Below, piece after piece: positions 17,189 to 24,466 of a DNA stretch of 38,069 nucleotides (position 1 is the stretch's first letter; every line of letters begins with the position of its first letter). This stretch comes from UBA1189 sp045544835 (GTDB lineage: Bacteria > Bacteroidota > Bacteroidia > Bacteroidales > Bacteroidaceae). The DNA is taken from the NCBI GenBank assembly GCA_045544835.1, contig JAZPZS010000100.1:1-38069 (forward strand). Reading direction: 5' to 3'. A program made the position numbers and the translations under genes. The notes beneath the pieces were generated by a model that was not told the origin of the DNA, did no database searches, and worked only from the letters and a program-made list of their open reading frames with translations.

Positions 17189-17746
17189 ATGAAAGTCGAA
17201 CTCAAAGTACAGGACCTGTTGCAGAAGGCGGCGAACGACAAGTTCTACATCGCCCTGCTACGTGAGCGTGACGGCAATCGCAGTCTGCCCATCCTGGTGG
17301 GCTTGCTCGAGGCACAGGCCATCGCCATGTTCCTCCGCGATGTCTCTACCGAGCGTCCTATGCTTCACGACCTCATTGCCGGCATGGCCGACGCCTTTGC
17401 CATACGCATCCAGGAGGTATATATATATAAGGTGAAGGGGGGCGTGTTCTACTCCTACCTCGTATGCGAGCAGTACGGGCAGACTGTCAATGTAGATGCC
17501 CGCACCTCCGATGCCATCGCCATCGCCCTGCACCAAGGCCGCCCCATCTATATCGACGAGGAGCTGCTCAATACCCAGTGCATGCGCGATGAAGGGGGCG
17601 GTGCCTACTCCATGCCTATCACCGTGATGAATACCGAGGTGCTGCGTGGAGTGCTCAAGACAGCCATTGAGCGCGAAGACTACGAGCTTGCCGCCCATCT
17701 GCGCGATGTGATACGCGCGAGAGAGGGTGATAATTCTGAATTATGA
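17189..17746 (+). CDS. Bifunctional nuclease family protein (DUF151) with UVR motif
   Basis: This 185-residue protein has an N-terminal DUF151 domain (about 1-130; SLPILVGLLEAQAIAMFL, and VDARTSDAIAIALHQGRPIYID). A UVR-type helical pair follows near the end (EREDYELAAHLRDVIRARE, about 159-177). The family includes plant and bacterial nucleases, but the bacterial role is uncertain. The final codons (NSEL and stop) lie inside the AATTCTGAATTATGA repeat that begins the next insertion, so the natural C-terminus was probably altered by it. It follows the permease by 12 bp. Confidence 0.85.
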   Translation: MKVELKVQDLLQKAANDKFYIALLRERDGNRSLPILVGLLEAQAIAMFLRDVSTERPMLHDLIAGMADAFAIRIQEVYIYKVKGGVFYSYLVCEQYGQTVNVDARTSDAIAIALHQGRPIYIDEELLNTQCMRDEGGGAYSMPITVMNTEVLRGVLKTAIEREDYELAAHLRDVIRAREGDNSEL

Positions 17747-17840
17747 ATTATGAATTCTTGCACGACATCGCGGAACTCCAATTCACAATTCACAATTGAC
17801 AATTGACAACTCATAATTCATAACTCATAATTCATAATTC
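17732..17840. mobile_element. Short-repeat-bordered insertion between DUF151 and rsmE
   Basis: The left border (17732-17757) is built of AATTCTGAATTATG-like units and the right border (17780-17840) of AATTCACAATTGAC and AATTCATAACTC units. The short core (17758-17779) contains ACGACATCGCGG (17762-17773). Essentially the same motif occurs reversed at 18737-18748 in the next insertion. The insertion provides the stop of DUF151 and ends 6 bp before the GTG start of rsmE. No hairpin core is present. Confidence 0.55.
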
Positions 17841-17846
17841 CAAAAC

Positions 17847-18551
17847 GTGTTTTTGTTCTACACTCCCGACATTGCTACTACGCTTGAGCTGCCTCAGGAG
17901 GAGGCAGCTCACGCTCTTCGTGTGCTGCGCCTCACCGAAGGTGCCGAGGTGATGCTCACCGACGGCAAAGGCTCGTTTTACCGTGCCGAGATTGATATCA
18001 TCAGTGGCAAGCGCTGCTATGTGCGCATCGTGGAGACCACCACACCCGAGCCCCTGTGGCAGGGACATCTGCATCTGGCACTGGCACCGACAAAGAATAT
18101 GGATCGCATCGAGTGGTTTGCCGAGAAGGCTACCGAGATAGGTATCGATGAGATTACCTTTCTCGACTGCCGCTATTCTGAGCGCAAGGTAGTGAAGACC
18201 GAGCGCGTGGAGAAGATTCTCGTGTCGGCCATGAAGCAGTCACTCAAGCCCACGTTGCCGCAGCTTAACCCCATGACCCCGTTCATGAAGTTCATCGCCC
18301 AGCCCTTCACTGGGCAGAAGTTTATCGCCCACTGCTACGAAGGCGACAAGGAACCCCTCATACAGGCTCTCACGCCCGGCGAAGATGCCCTCGTGCTCAT
18401 CGGCCCCGAGGGTGACTTTAGCCCCGAGGAGGTGCAGGCTGCTATTGACCACGACTTCCGCCCTATCACCCTGGGCAAGTCGCGCCTGCGCACCGAGACA
18501 GCAGCCTTGGTAGCGGTGCACGTTATGAACGTAAAGAATTCTGAATTTTGA
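17847..18551 (+). CDS. rsmE: 16S rRNA (uracil(1498)-N3)-methyltransferase
   Basis: RsmE methylates U1498 of 16S rRNA using S-adenosylmethionine; it is a SPOUT-fold dimer. The 234-residue protein has an N-terminal PUA-like part (MFLFYTPDI, HALRVLRLTEGAEVMLTDGKG). The SPOUT part follows, with EWFAEKATEIGIDEITFLDCRYSE, LIGPEGDFSPEEV and LGKSRLRTETAALVAVHV. It starts with GTG at 17847 because no ATG fits the family start; the ribosome-binding region lies in the insertion border. The last residues NSEF and the stop come from the next insertion border, as in the DUF151 gene. Confidence 0.93.
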   Translation: MFLFYTPDIATTLELPQEEAAHALRVLRLTEGAEVMLTDGKGSFYRAEIDIISGKRCYVRIVETTTPEPLWQGHLHLALAPTKNMDRIEWFAEKATEIGIDEITFLDCRYSERKVVKTERVEKILVSAMKQSLKPTLPQLNPMTPFMKFIAQPFTGQKFIAHCYEGDKEPLIQALTPGEDALVLIGPEGDFSPEEVQAAIDHDFRPITLGKSRLRTETAALVAVHVMNVKNSEF

Positions 18552-18780
18552 ATTCTGAATACTTGCACAAACGAGCAAGATGCAAGTTTACTTGTAATCT
18601 TTCAGCGCCAACGCGAAAGAGCGTTGGTTCTCGAACGAGTCGAGCGCTTCGCATTGACGACGGAGAGAACTTCAGTTCTCCCGAGGAGTTGCGACTTGTC
18701 GCTCTTCTGCAAGTATCAACGAAGTTAATTGGGTCCCCGCGATATCGTTTAAGAATTCATAATTCATAATTCAGAATTAA
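18537..18780 (+). mobile_element. Short-repeat-bordered insertion with three-hairpin core (copy 1)
   Basis: The left border (18537-18560) has AATTCTGAATTTTG-type units. The right border (18751-18780) has AATTCATAATTCAT and AATTCAGAATT units and touches the truA ATG. The core carries three hairpins (18608-18627, 18665-18680, 18691-18702). Element-end motifs follow: TGCAAG (18709-18714, mirrored by CTTGCA near 18562) and CCGCGATATCGT (18737-18748). It provides the RsmE stop codon. No open frame of interest lies inside. Homology to the copies at 21823 and 29602 is visible by eye. Confidence 0.65.
18608..18702 (+). other. Three-hairpin core, copy 1
   Basis: Hairpin 1: CCAACGC/GCGTTGG, loop GAAAGA. 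Hairpin 2: GAGAAC/GTTCTC, loop TTCA. Hairpin 3: GCGA/TCGC, loop CTTG. The span of 95 nt equals that of copy 2. Both share GGTTCTCG after hairpin 1 and CGAGCGC a few bases on. Stem changes against copies 2 and 3 keep pairing, which suggests a selected RNA or single-strand DNA fold. Confidence 0.6.
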
Positions 18781-19527
18781 ATGAGACATTTCATCACCCT
18801 ATCCTACGACGGCACCAACTATCATGGTTGGCAGATACAGCCCAACGGCATCTCCGTGCAGGAGGCCTTGACCGAGGCGCTCACCACGCTCCTGCGCGAG
18901 GATACCCCTGTCACGGGTGCCGGTCGCACCGATGCCGGCGTGCACGCCCTGAAGATGGTTGCCCACTTCGATACCGAGCAGGAGGTAGATTGCCAGCGCC
19001 TTGCTGACAAGCTCAACCGCATACTTCCACCCGACATTGCCGTGCAGCGTGTGCAACCCGTATGTGCCGATGCGCATGCCCGCTTCAGCGCCACCTCGCG
19101 CACCTACCACTACTATGTGTCTACGGCCAAGGACCCCTTCAGCCGTCATCGTGCCATGCGCCTCTTCCATGCCCCCGACTTTGAGCGAATGAACGAGGCT
19201 GCCCGCCGCCTCTTCGACTATATCGACTTCACCAGCTTCAGCAAGCTCCATACCGATGTGGCCACCAACAACTGCCGCATCATGCAGGCCCGATGGGAAC
19301 AGGTGAGCGAGCACGAGTGGCGCTTTGTGATCCAGGCCGACCGCTTCCTCCGCAATATGGTGCGAGCCGTCGTGGGCACTCTGCTCGAGGTGGGACGCGG
19401 CAAGATGACCGTCGAGGAGTTTTGCCAAGTGATTGAGAAGAAAGACCGCTGCAGTGCCGGCACCTCCGTGCCCGGCAACGCCCTGTTCCTGGTCGATGTC
19501 ACCTACCCCACCGACATCTACCGTTAA
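18781..19527 (+). CDS. truA: tRNA pseudouridine(38-40) synthase
   Basis: TruA converts U38, U39 and U40 of the tRNA anticodon stem to pseudouridine. The 248-residue protein begins LSYDGTNYHGWQIQPNGISVQ and carries the catalytic Asp (residue 51) in GAGRTDAGVHALK. It also has TSRTYHYYV, VIQADRFLRNMVRAVVGTLLEVGRGK and the ending GTSVPGNALFLVDVTYP. The ATG directly follows the right border of the preceding insertion, so its ribosome-binding site and any promoter lie within that border. Confidence 0.96.
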   Translation: MRHFITLSYDGTNYHGWQIQPNGISVQEALTEALTTLLREDTPVTGAGRTDAGVHALKMVAHFDTEQEVDCQRLADKLNRILPPDIAVQRVQPVCADAHARFSATSRTYHYYVSTAKDPFSRHRAMRLFHAPDFERMNEAARRLFDYIDFTSFSKLHTDVATNNCRIMQARWEQVSEHEWRFVIQADRFLRNMVRAVVGTLLEVGRGKMTVEEFCQVIEKKDRCSAGTSVPGNALFLVDVTYPTDIYR

Positions 19528-19617
19528 ACGGTGTCCGGCAATATCGTCCCTCACATACTAATTTGGTCTTTACTCCGTTATCTATAGAGAACTCACATAC
19601 AGAGACTACTATAAGAT

Positions 19618-20766
19618 ATGGAATGGATCAACCGAACACGAGCCATCAAGATAACGCTCATCATCATCGCCATATTACTTGGCGTGGCATCACTCATTTT
19701 CTCTAACCATCTGGTGCGCGACCTGGAGCGCGAGGAGTCCACACGCATGGAAATATGGACAGAAGCCATGCGCACCTTCAACAATGCCGACGAAAGCACT
19801 GACCTCAGCCTCGTGCTCACCGTCATCAAGGGCAATAACACCATCCCCGTCATCGTACTCGACGACAAGGGAGCCATCGAAATACACAGCAACGTACGCA
19901 TCCACGGTACCGACACGCTGGGCTACCTGATGCGCAAGGCCGCCGCCATGCGCGAGGCCGACCACATCATCCGTATGGACATGAACGAGCCCGGTCGCTA
20001 CTACGACGTATGCTACGACGATTCGCTCATGCTCAAGCGTCTGGCCGCCTACCCCTACATACAGTTTGGCGTCTTCGTCATCTTCCTCCTGATAGCCCTC
20101 TTCGCGCTACTCAGCATGAAACGTTCCGAGCAAAATCGCGTATGGGTGGGACTGTCCAAAGAGACCGCCCACCAGCTGGGCACCCCTATCTCCTCGCTCA
20201 TGGCTTGGACAGAAATCCTGCATTCCACCTATCCCAACGATGAACTCATCCCCGAGATGAGTAAGGATGTGCACCGTCTTGAAGTCATCGCCGAGCGTTT
20301 CTCGAAGATAGGCTCACTCCCCGAAACCACTCCCGAAAACCTAGGTGAGTCGCTACAGCGTGTGGCCGATTACATAGACCGACGTTCGTCGGACCACATC
20401 ACCATCAACTGCCGCATCCCCGAGCGCCCCATCATCGTACGCATGTGCAGTCCCCTCTTCGAGTGGGTCATCGAGAACCTCTGCAAGAACGCCATCGACG
20501 CGATGGATGGCGAGGGAACCATTACCCTACACATAGCACAGACCGATGCCCGCGCCTACATCGACATCACCGACACCGGCAAGGGAATCCAGAAAAACCT
20601 CTTCAAGAGCGTTTTCTCACCTGGCTTCACCACCAAGAAGCGAGGCTGGGGCCTCGGCCTCTCACTTGCCAAGCGCATCATCGAGAGCTACCACAAAGGA
20701 CGCATCTACGTCAAGCACTCTGAGCTAAACAAGGGAACCACCTTCCGCATAGAATTGCCCAAGTAG
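19618..20766 (+). CDS. Membrane sensor histidine kinase (orphan)
   Basis: This 382-residue protein has two membrane segments (about 9-29 and 141-163) enclosing an extracytoplasmic sensor region of about 110 residues. The kinase core has the H-box SKETAHQLGTPISS, with His185 the likely phosphorylation site, the N-box NLCKNAIDAMD (about 290-300), G1 DTGKGIQ and G2 GWGLGLSLAKRI. The H-box form HQLGTP is typical of this Bacteroidota group. No response regulator is adjacent, so its partner lies elsewhere. The signal is unknown. Confidence 0.92.
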   Translation: MEWINRTRAIKITLIIIAILLGVASLIFSNHLVRDLEREESTRMEIWTEAMRTFNNADESTDLSLVLTVIKGNNTIPVIVLDDKGAIEIHSNVRIHGTDTLGYLMRKAAAMREADHIIRMDMNEPGRYYDVCYDDSLMLKRLAAYPYIQFGVFVIFLLIALFALLSMKRSEQNRVWVGLSKETAHQLGTPISSLMAWTEILHSTYPNDELIPEMSKDVHRLEVIAERFSKIGSLPETTPENLGESLQRVADYIDRRSSDHITINCRIPERPIIVRMCSPLFEWVIENLCKNAIDAMDGEGTITLHIAQTDARAYIDITDTGKGIQKNLFKSVFSPGFTTKKRGWGLGLSLAKRIIESYHKGRIYVKHSELNKGTTFRIELPK

Positions 20767-20939
20767 CGCCCCTTCCTAGGGTAATACATACAATACGATT
20801 GAACAAGCCCTATCTATTTTGCATTATGAGGAGAGAAAAGTAAGACTTTCTAACACACGTTAACCCTCATTTTAAGAAAAAACGACAGGCTATTGGAAAG
20901 TTTTACACTAAATCGTGATGTAAAATGAATAAAATGTTG

Positions 20940-20947
20940 TATCTTTG
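20940..20947 (+). promoter_or_regulatory. Bacteroidota -7 element for DUF177-rpmF
   Basis: TATCTTTG matches TAnnTTTG 50 bp before the DUF177 ATG. An AGGCTATTG motif lies 45 bp upstream (20887-20895), the same as at insertion ends elsewhere in the window. Confidence 0.6.
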
Positions 20948-20997
20948 TCGCCCGATTGGCTATGTCTATTCGGACGCGGCCAAAAAAGGAAAGAAAA

Positions 20998-21561
20998 ATG
21001 GGCAAGTTTGACAGTTATAAGATAGACCTGAGAGGGATGAAAGAGGTGAACGCCTCTTACGACCTGAGTGTCGACAACGAGTTCTTCGCCCATATTGACG
21101 GCCCCGAGGTGCAGAAGGGCAAGGTTCAAGTGACACTCGACGTACACCGCACGGTCGATGTATATGAGATGAGTTTCACACTTGATGGTGTAGTGGTGGT
21201 CACCTGTGACCGCTGTCTTGATGAGATGAACCTTGACATACACACTACGGGTCAGTTGCAGGTAAAGCTGGGCGCCGACTACGGTGAACAGGGCGATGTG
21301 GTGATAATCCCCGAGGCTGAGGGAGTCATCAACGTGGCCTGGTACATCTACGAGTTTGTGGCACTGGCTATCCCGATGAAGCATGTACATGCTCCGGGCA
21401 AATGCAACAAAGAGATGTCTGGCAAGCTGAGCAAGCACTTGCTGCGCTCCTCGGATGATGAGGATCTGGGCGAGGCCATCACGTTCGGCGACGAGGCAGA
21501 CGAAGCGGAGGCTCCTGTGGATCCGCGCTGGGAAGGTTTAAAGAAAATAATTAATAATTAA
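20998..21561 (+). CDS. DUF177 (YceD-like) protein
   Basis: This 187-residue protein of the DUF177/YceD family is encoded before rpmF, as in most bacteria. The family has been linked to 23S rRNA and ribosome assembly, with the precise role not settled. Visible features are a start KFDSYKIDLRGMKE, the Cys-containing turn VTCDRCLDEMNLD (about 76-88), and the acidic tail DDEDLGEAITFGDEADEAEAPVDPRWEGLKKI ending in the conserved DPRWEGLKK. I chose ATG 20998; the frame upstream to 20956 overlaps the leader and adds no family sequence. It is 11 bp upstream of rpmF. Confidence 0.9.
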   Translation: MGKFDSYKIDLRGMKEVNASYDLSVDNEFFAHIDGPEVQKGKVQVTLDVHRTVDVYEMSFTLDGVVVVTCDRCLDEMNLDIHTTGQLQVKLGADYGEQGDVVIIPEAEGVINVAWYIYEFVALAIPMKHVHAPGKCNKEMSGKLSKHLLRSSDDEDLGEAITFGDEADEAEAPVDPRWEGLKKIINN

Positions 21562-21572
21562 AACTAAAAGAA

Positions 21573-21758
21573 ATGGCACATCCTAAAAGAAGACAATCGA
21601 AGACCAGAACTGCCAAGAGAAGAACTCACGACAAGGCAGTAGCTCCTACATTGGCCATCTGCCCCAACTGCGGCGAGTGGCATGTATTCCACACTGTATG
21701 CGGCGCTTGCGGCTACTATCGTGGAAAGTTGGCTATCGAGAAAGAGGCTGCAGTATAA
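21573..21758 (+). CDS. rpmF: 50S ribosomal protein L32
   Basis: L32 is a small component of the large ribosomal subunit. The 61-residue protein has the basic start AHPKRRQSKTRTAKRRTHDK and the zinc-ribbon pattern CPNCGEW...VCGACGYYRGK, with four cysteines in two CxxC pairs, so it is the zinc-binding form. It is co-directional with and close to DUF177, and a terminator follows it. Confidence 0.97.
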   Translation: MAHPKRRQSKTRTAKRRTHDKAVAPTLAICPNCGEWHVFHTVCGACGYYRGKLAIEKEAAV

Positions 21759-21782
21759 CTTGCGGCTCAATCAATCGAACAG

Positions 21783-21812
21783 GAAACCGCATCACACCGA
21801 TGCGGTTTCTTT
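21783..21812 (+). terminator. Terminator after rpmF
   Basis: An 11-bp stem (GAAACCGCATC 21783-21793, GATGCGGTTTC 21799-21809) with a 5-nt loop is followed by TTT. It separates the DUF177-rpmF pair from era. Confidence 0.7.
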
Positions 21813-21822
21813 GCTAAATTAT

Positions 21823-22050
21823 TAAAGGAGTTAAAGAAGATAAAGGGAGATAGTCGCTTTCGCTCCTTGGGCCGACGCGGTATGAAAGCGTCGGTTCTCG
21901 GACAAGCCGAGCGCAAGCATTGCGACGGTGAGAACTTTAGTTCTTCAGAGGAGTGCGCTTCAGCGCCAAGGCCAAATGTCTTGTGCGCGGTGTACCTAAC
22001 TATTGGCATTTAACTCCATTTATCTCCCTTTAACTCCCTATATCTCCTTA
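21823..22050 (+). mobile_element. Short-repeat-bordered insertion with three-hairpin core (copy 2)
   Basis: The left border (21823-21852) reads GGAGTTAAAGAAGATAAAGG-like units. The right border (22010-22050) is their inverse (AACTCC / ATCTCC). The inside has three hairpins (21872-21894, 21930-21945, 21955-21966). After these comes GCCAAATGT (21971-21979), a very short frame from that ATG (MSCARCT then stop), and CTATTGGC before the border. The four-helix-bundle insertion has GCCAAATGT at its gene start and CTATTGGC after its stop. This copy therefore looks like a related element with the gene deleted; that is inference from short matches. Confidence 0.6.
21872..21966 (+). other. Three-hairpin core, copy 2
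   Basis: Hairpin 1: CCGACGC/GCGTCGG, loop 9 nt. Hairpin 2: GAGAAC/GTTCTT, loop TTTA. Hairpin 3: GCGC/GCGC, loop TTCA. The spacing between hairpins (35 and 9 nt) is close to copy 1 (37 and 10 nt), and the total span is 95 nt in both. Confidence 0.6.
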
Positions 22051-22060
22051 AAAGAAACAC

Positions 22061-22942
22061 ATGCACAAAGCAGGATTCGTAAATATCGTAGGTAACCCCA
22101 ATGTGGGCAAGTCGACGCTGATGAACAAGCTCGTGGGCGAGCGCATATCGATCGCTACCTTCAAGGCGCAGACCACACGCCACCGTATCATGGGCATACT
22201 CAACACGGAGGACATGCAGATTGTCTTCTCTGACACACCCGGTGTGCTCAAGCCCAACTATAAGCTGCAGGAGTCGATGCTGCAGTTCTCAGAGTCGGCA
22301 CTGCAGGATGCCGATGTACTCATCTACGTCACCGATGTGGTGGAGAAGGCCGATAAGAATCAGGAGTTCCTGCAGAAGGTGCAGCGCATGGACGTGCCTA
22401 TCTTGCTGCTCATCAACAAGATAGACCTGAGCAACCAGAACGACCTCACCACACTTGTGGAGGAGTGGCATGAGACATTGCCCAAGGCAGAAATCATACC
22501 CATATCGGCATCGAACAACTTCAACGTGGACGTGGTGCTGCGCCGCATCAAGGAGCTGCTGCCCGATAGCCCGCCCTACTTCGGCAAGGACCAGCTCACT
22601 GACAAGCCCGCCCGCTTCTTCGTCACCGAGATCATACGCGAGAAGATACTCCTCTACTACGACAAGGAGATACCCTACGCCTGCGAGGTGAGCGTGGAGC
22701 AGTTCAAGGAGACCGAGAAGAGCATCCACATCAATGCCGTCATCTATGTGGAGCGCGAGTCGCAGAAGGGTATCATCATCGGCAACCAGGGCAAGGCCCT
22801 GAAGAAAGTGGGCATCGAGGCACGCCGCACGCTGGAGCAGTTCTTCGGCAAGCGCATCTTCCTCGAGACCTTTGTGAAAGTAGATAAGGACTGGCGCAAC
22901 TCTGACAAGGAGCTGCGTAGCTTTGGATATAACCTTGAATGA
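22061..22942 (+). CDS. era: GTPase Era
   Basis: Era binds the 3' end of 16S rRNA and is needed for 30S assembly. The 293-residue protein has G1 GNPNVGKSTLMNKLVG (about 7-22), the switch region TFKAQTTRHRIMGI, G3 SDTPGVL, G4 INKIDLSN and the G5 region PISASNNFNVD. A C-terminal KH RNA-binding domain (about 200-293) shows INAVIYVERESQKGIIIGNQGKALKKVG. The start at 22061 is 10 bp after the insertion border. It lies upstream of der with a repeat insertion between them. Confidence 0.97.
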   Translation: MHKAGFVNIVGNPNVGKSTLMNKLVGERISIATFKAQTTRHRIMGILNTEDMQIVFSDTPGVLKPNYKLQESMLQFSESALQDADVLIYVTDVVEKADKNQEFLQKVQRMDVPILLLINKIDLSNQNDLTTLVEEWHETLPKAEIIPISASNNFNVDVVLRRIKELLPDSPPYFGKDQLTDKPARFFVTEIIREKILLYYDKEIPYACEVSVEQFKETEKSIHINAVIYVERESQKGIIIGNQGKALKKVGIEARRTLEQFFGKRIFLETFVKVDKDWRNSDKELRSFGYNLE

Positions 22943-23070
22943 GGGAAGAGGGAAGAGTGAATAGGGAATAGGGAATAGGGAAGAGTGCAACAATAGCCTC
23001 GCCCTTCAACTCTTCACTCTTCACTCTTCACTTTTCACTCTTCACTTTTCACTCTTAACTCTTAACTCAA
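22943..23070. mobile_element. Short-repeat-bordered insertion between era and der
   Basis: The left border (about 22944-22987) repeats GGGAAGAGTGAATAGGGAAT-type units. The right border (about 23005-23069) repeats the inverse, TTCACTCTTCAC units, many times. Only about 17 bp lie between, with CAATAGCCT (22991-22999), the end motif seen in other insertions. It starts at the era stop and reaches within 4 bp of the der ATG. No hairpin core is seen. Confidence 0.5.
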
Positions 23071-23073
23071 GAA

Positions 23074-24387
23074 ATGGGAAACTTAGTAGCTATCGTAGGA
23101 CGCCCCAATGTGGGTAAGTCAACACTCTTTAACCGCCTCACGCAGACGCGCCACGCCATCGTGGCCGATGAGGCCGGTACCACCCGCGACCGCCAGTATG
23201 GCAAGTGTGAATGGACGGGACGCGAGTTCTCAATCGTAGACACCGGCGGATGGGTAGTCAACTCCGACGACGTGTTCGAGGAGGAGATACGCAAGCAGGT
23301 GCTCATCGCCGTGGAGGAGGCCGATGTGGTGCTCTTCCTGGTAGATGTGCAGAATGGTGTCACCGACCTCGATGAGCAGGTGGCTGCTATCCTGCGTCGT
23401 GCCAAGACACCGGTTATCCTCGTCTCCAACAAGACCGACAACTACGACCTGCAGTACAGCGCTGCCGAGTTCTATTCGCTCGGCCTGGGCGACCCCTTCT
23501 GCATCTCTTCGCTCACGGGTAGCGGCACAGGCGACCTGCTCGATATGGTGGTGGAGAAGCTGCCTGCACCTACACCCGAGGTGGAGGAGGAGGAGATACC
23601 GCGCTTTGCCGTGGTGGGACGTCCCAATGTGGGCAAGAGCTCCATCGTGAATGCCTTCATCGGCGAGGACCGCAACATCGTGACCGACATTGCCGGTACC
23701 ACACGCGACTCCATCTATACACGCTACACCAAGTTTGGCTTCGACTTCTACCTCGTGGATACTGCCGGTATACGCAAGAAGGGTAAGGTGAACGAGGACC
23801 TCGAGTTCTACTCCGTGATGCGCTCTATCCGCTCCATCGAGAACTCCGATGTGTGTATCCTCATGCTCGACGCCACACGCGGACTCGAGAGTCAGGACCT
23901 CAACATCTACTCCCTGGTGCAGCGCAACCAGAAGGGACTCGTGGTAGTGATCAACAAGTGGGACCTCGTGGAGGACAAGAGCACCAAGGCAATGAAGTAC
24001 TTCGAAGATACCATCCGCGAGCGCTTTGCCCCCTTCACCGATTTCCCCATCGTGTTTGCTTCGGCACTCACCAAGCAGCGCATCTTCAAGGTGCTCGAGC
24101 TGGCCAAGCAGACCTACCTCAACCGAACCACCAAGGTGCCTACAGCCCGCCTCAACGAGGAGATGCTGCCCATCATCGAGGCCACGCCGCCCCCATCAAA
24201 CAAGGGTAAGTATATCAAGATCAAGTATTGCATGCAGCTGCCCGGCACGCGAGTGCCCTCATTCGTGTTCTTCGCCAACCTGCCGCAGTATGTGAAGGAA
24301 CCCTACAAGCGCTTCCTCGAAAACAAGATACGCGAGCGCTGGAACTTCACGGGTACTCCCATCAATATCTATATACGCCAGAAGTAA
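23074..24387 (+). CDS. der: Ribosome biogenesis GTPase Der (EngA)
   Basis: Der has two tandem GTPase domains and acts in 50S assembly. The 437-residue protein has the first G domain with GRPNVGKSTLFNRLTQ (about 8-23), DTGGW and SNKTDN. The second has GRPNVGKSSIVNAFIGED (about 186-203), DTAGIRKKGKV and INKWDLVED. A C-terminal KH-like domain (about 355-437) ends with RERWNFTGTPINIYIRQK. All motifs are intact. The GTP/GDP binding and domain order are as in the family. Confidence 0.97.
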   Translation: MGNLVAIVGRPNVGKSTLFNRLTQTRHAIVADEAGTTRDRQYGKCEWTGREFSIVDTGGWVVNSDDVFEEEIRKQVLIAVEEADVVLFLVDVQNGVTDLDEQVAAILRRAKTPVILVSNKTDNYDLQYSAAEFYSLGLGDPFCISSLTGSGTGDLLDMVVEKLPAPTPEVEEEEIPRFAVVGRPNVGKSSIVNAFIGEDRNIVTDIAGTTRDSIYTRYTKFGFDFYLVDTAGIRKKGKVNEDLEFYSVMRSIRSIENSDVCILMLDATRGLESQDLNIYSLVQRNQKGLVVVINKWDLVEDKSTKAMKYFEDTIRERFAPFTDFPIVFASALTKQRIFKVLELAKQTYLNRTTKVPTARLNEEMLPIIEATPPPSNKGKYIKIKYCMQLPGTRVPSFVFFANLPQYVKEPYKRFLENKIRERWNFTGTPINIYIRQK

Positions 24388-24410
24388 CTCTCCCAGATGG
24401 ATGGCATGAA

Positions 24411-24449
24411 ACAAACAGAGCCGCAAGCGTTGCTTGCGGCTCTGTTTGT
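24411..24449. terminator. Bidirectional terminator between der and GH105
   Basis: A perfect 18-bp stem (24411-24428 with 24432-24449, core AGAGCCGCAAGC/GCTTGCGGCTCT) has a 3-nt loop and A/T ends. It lies between convergent genes. Confidence 0.9.
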
Positions 24450-24466
24450 CTATAGCTCTTCATCGA

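Noticed and set aside
17732..17840. CRISPR-like array of short repeats
   Set aside because: The units are of 7-15 bp, degenerate and back to back, without unique spacers of equal length and without cas genes nearby.
19528..19617. Promoter for the sensor kinase
   Set aside because: AATTTGG is present but no TAnnTTTG box follows at a proper distance.
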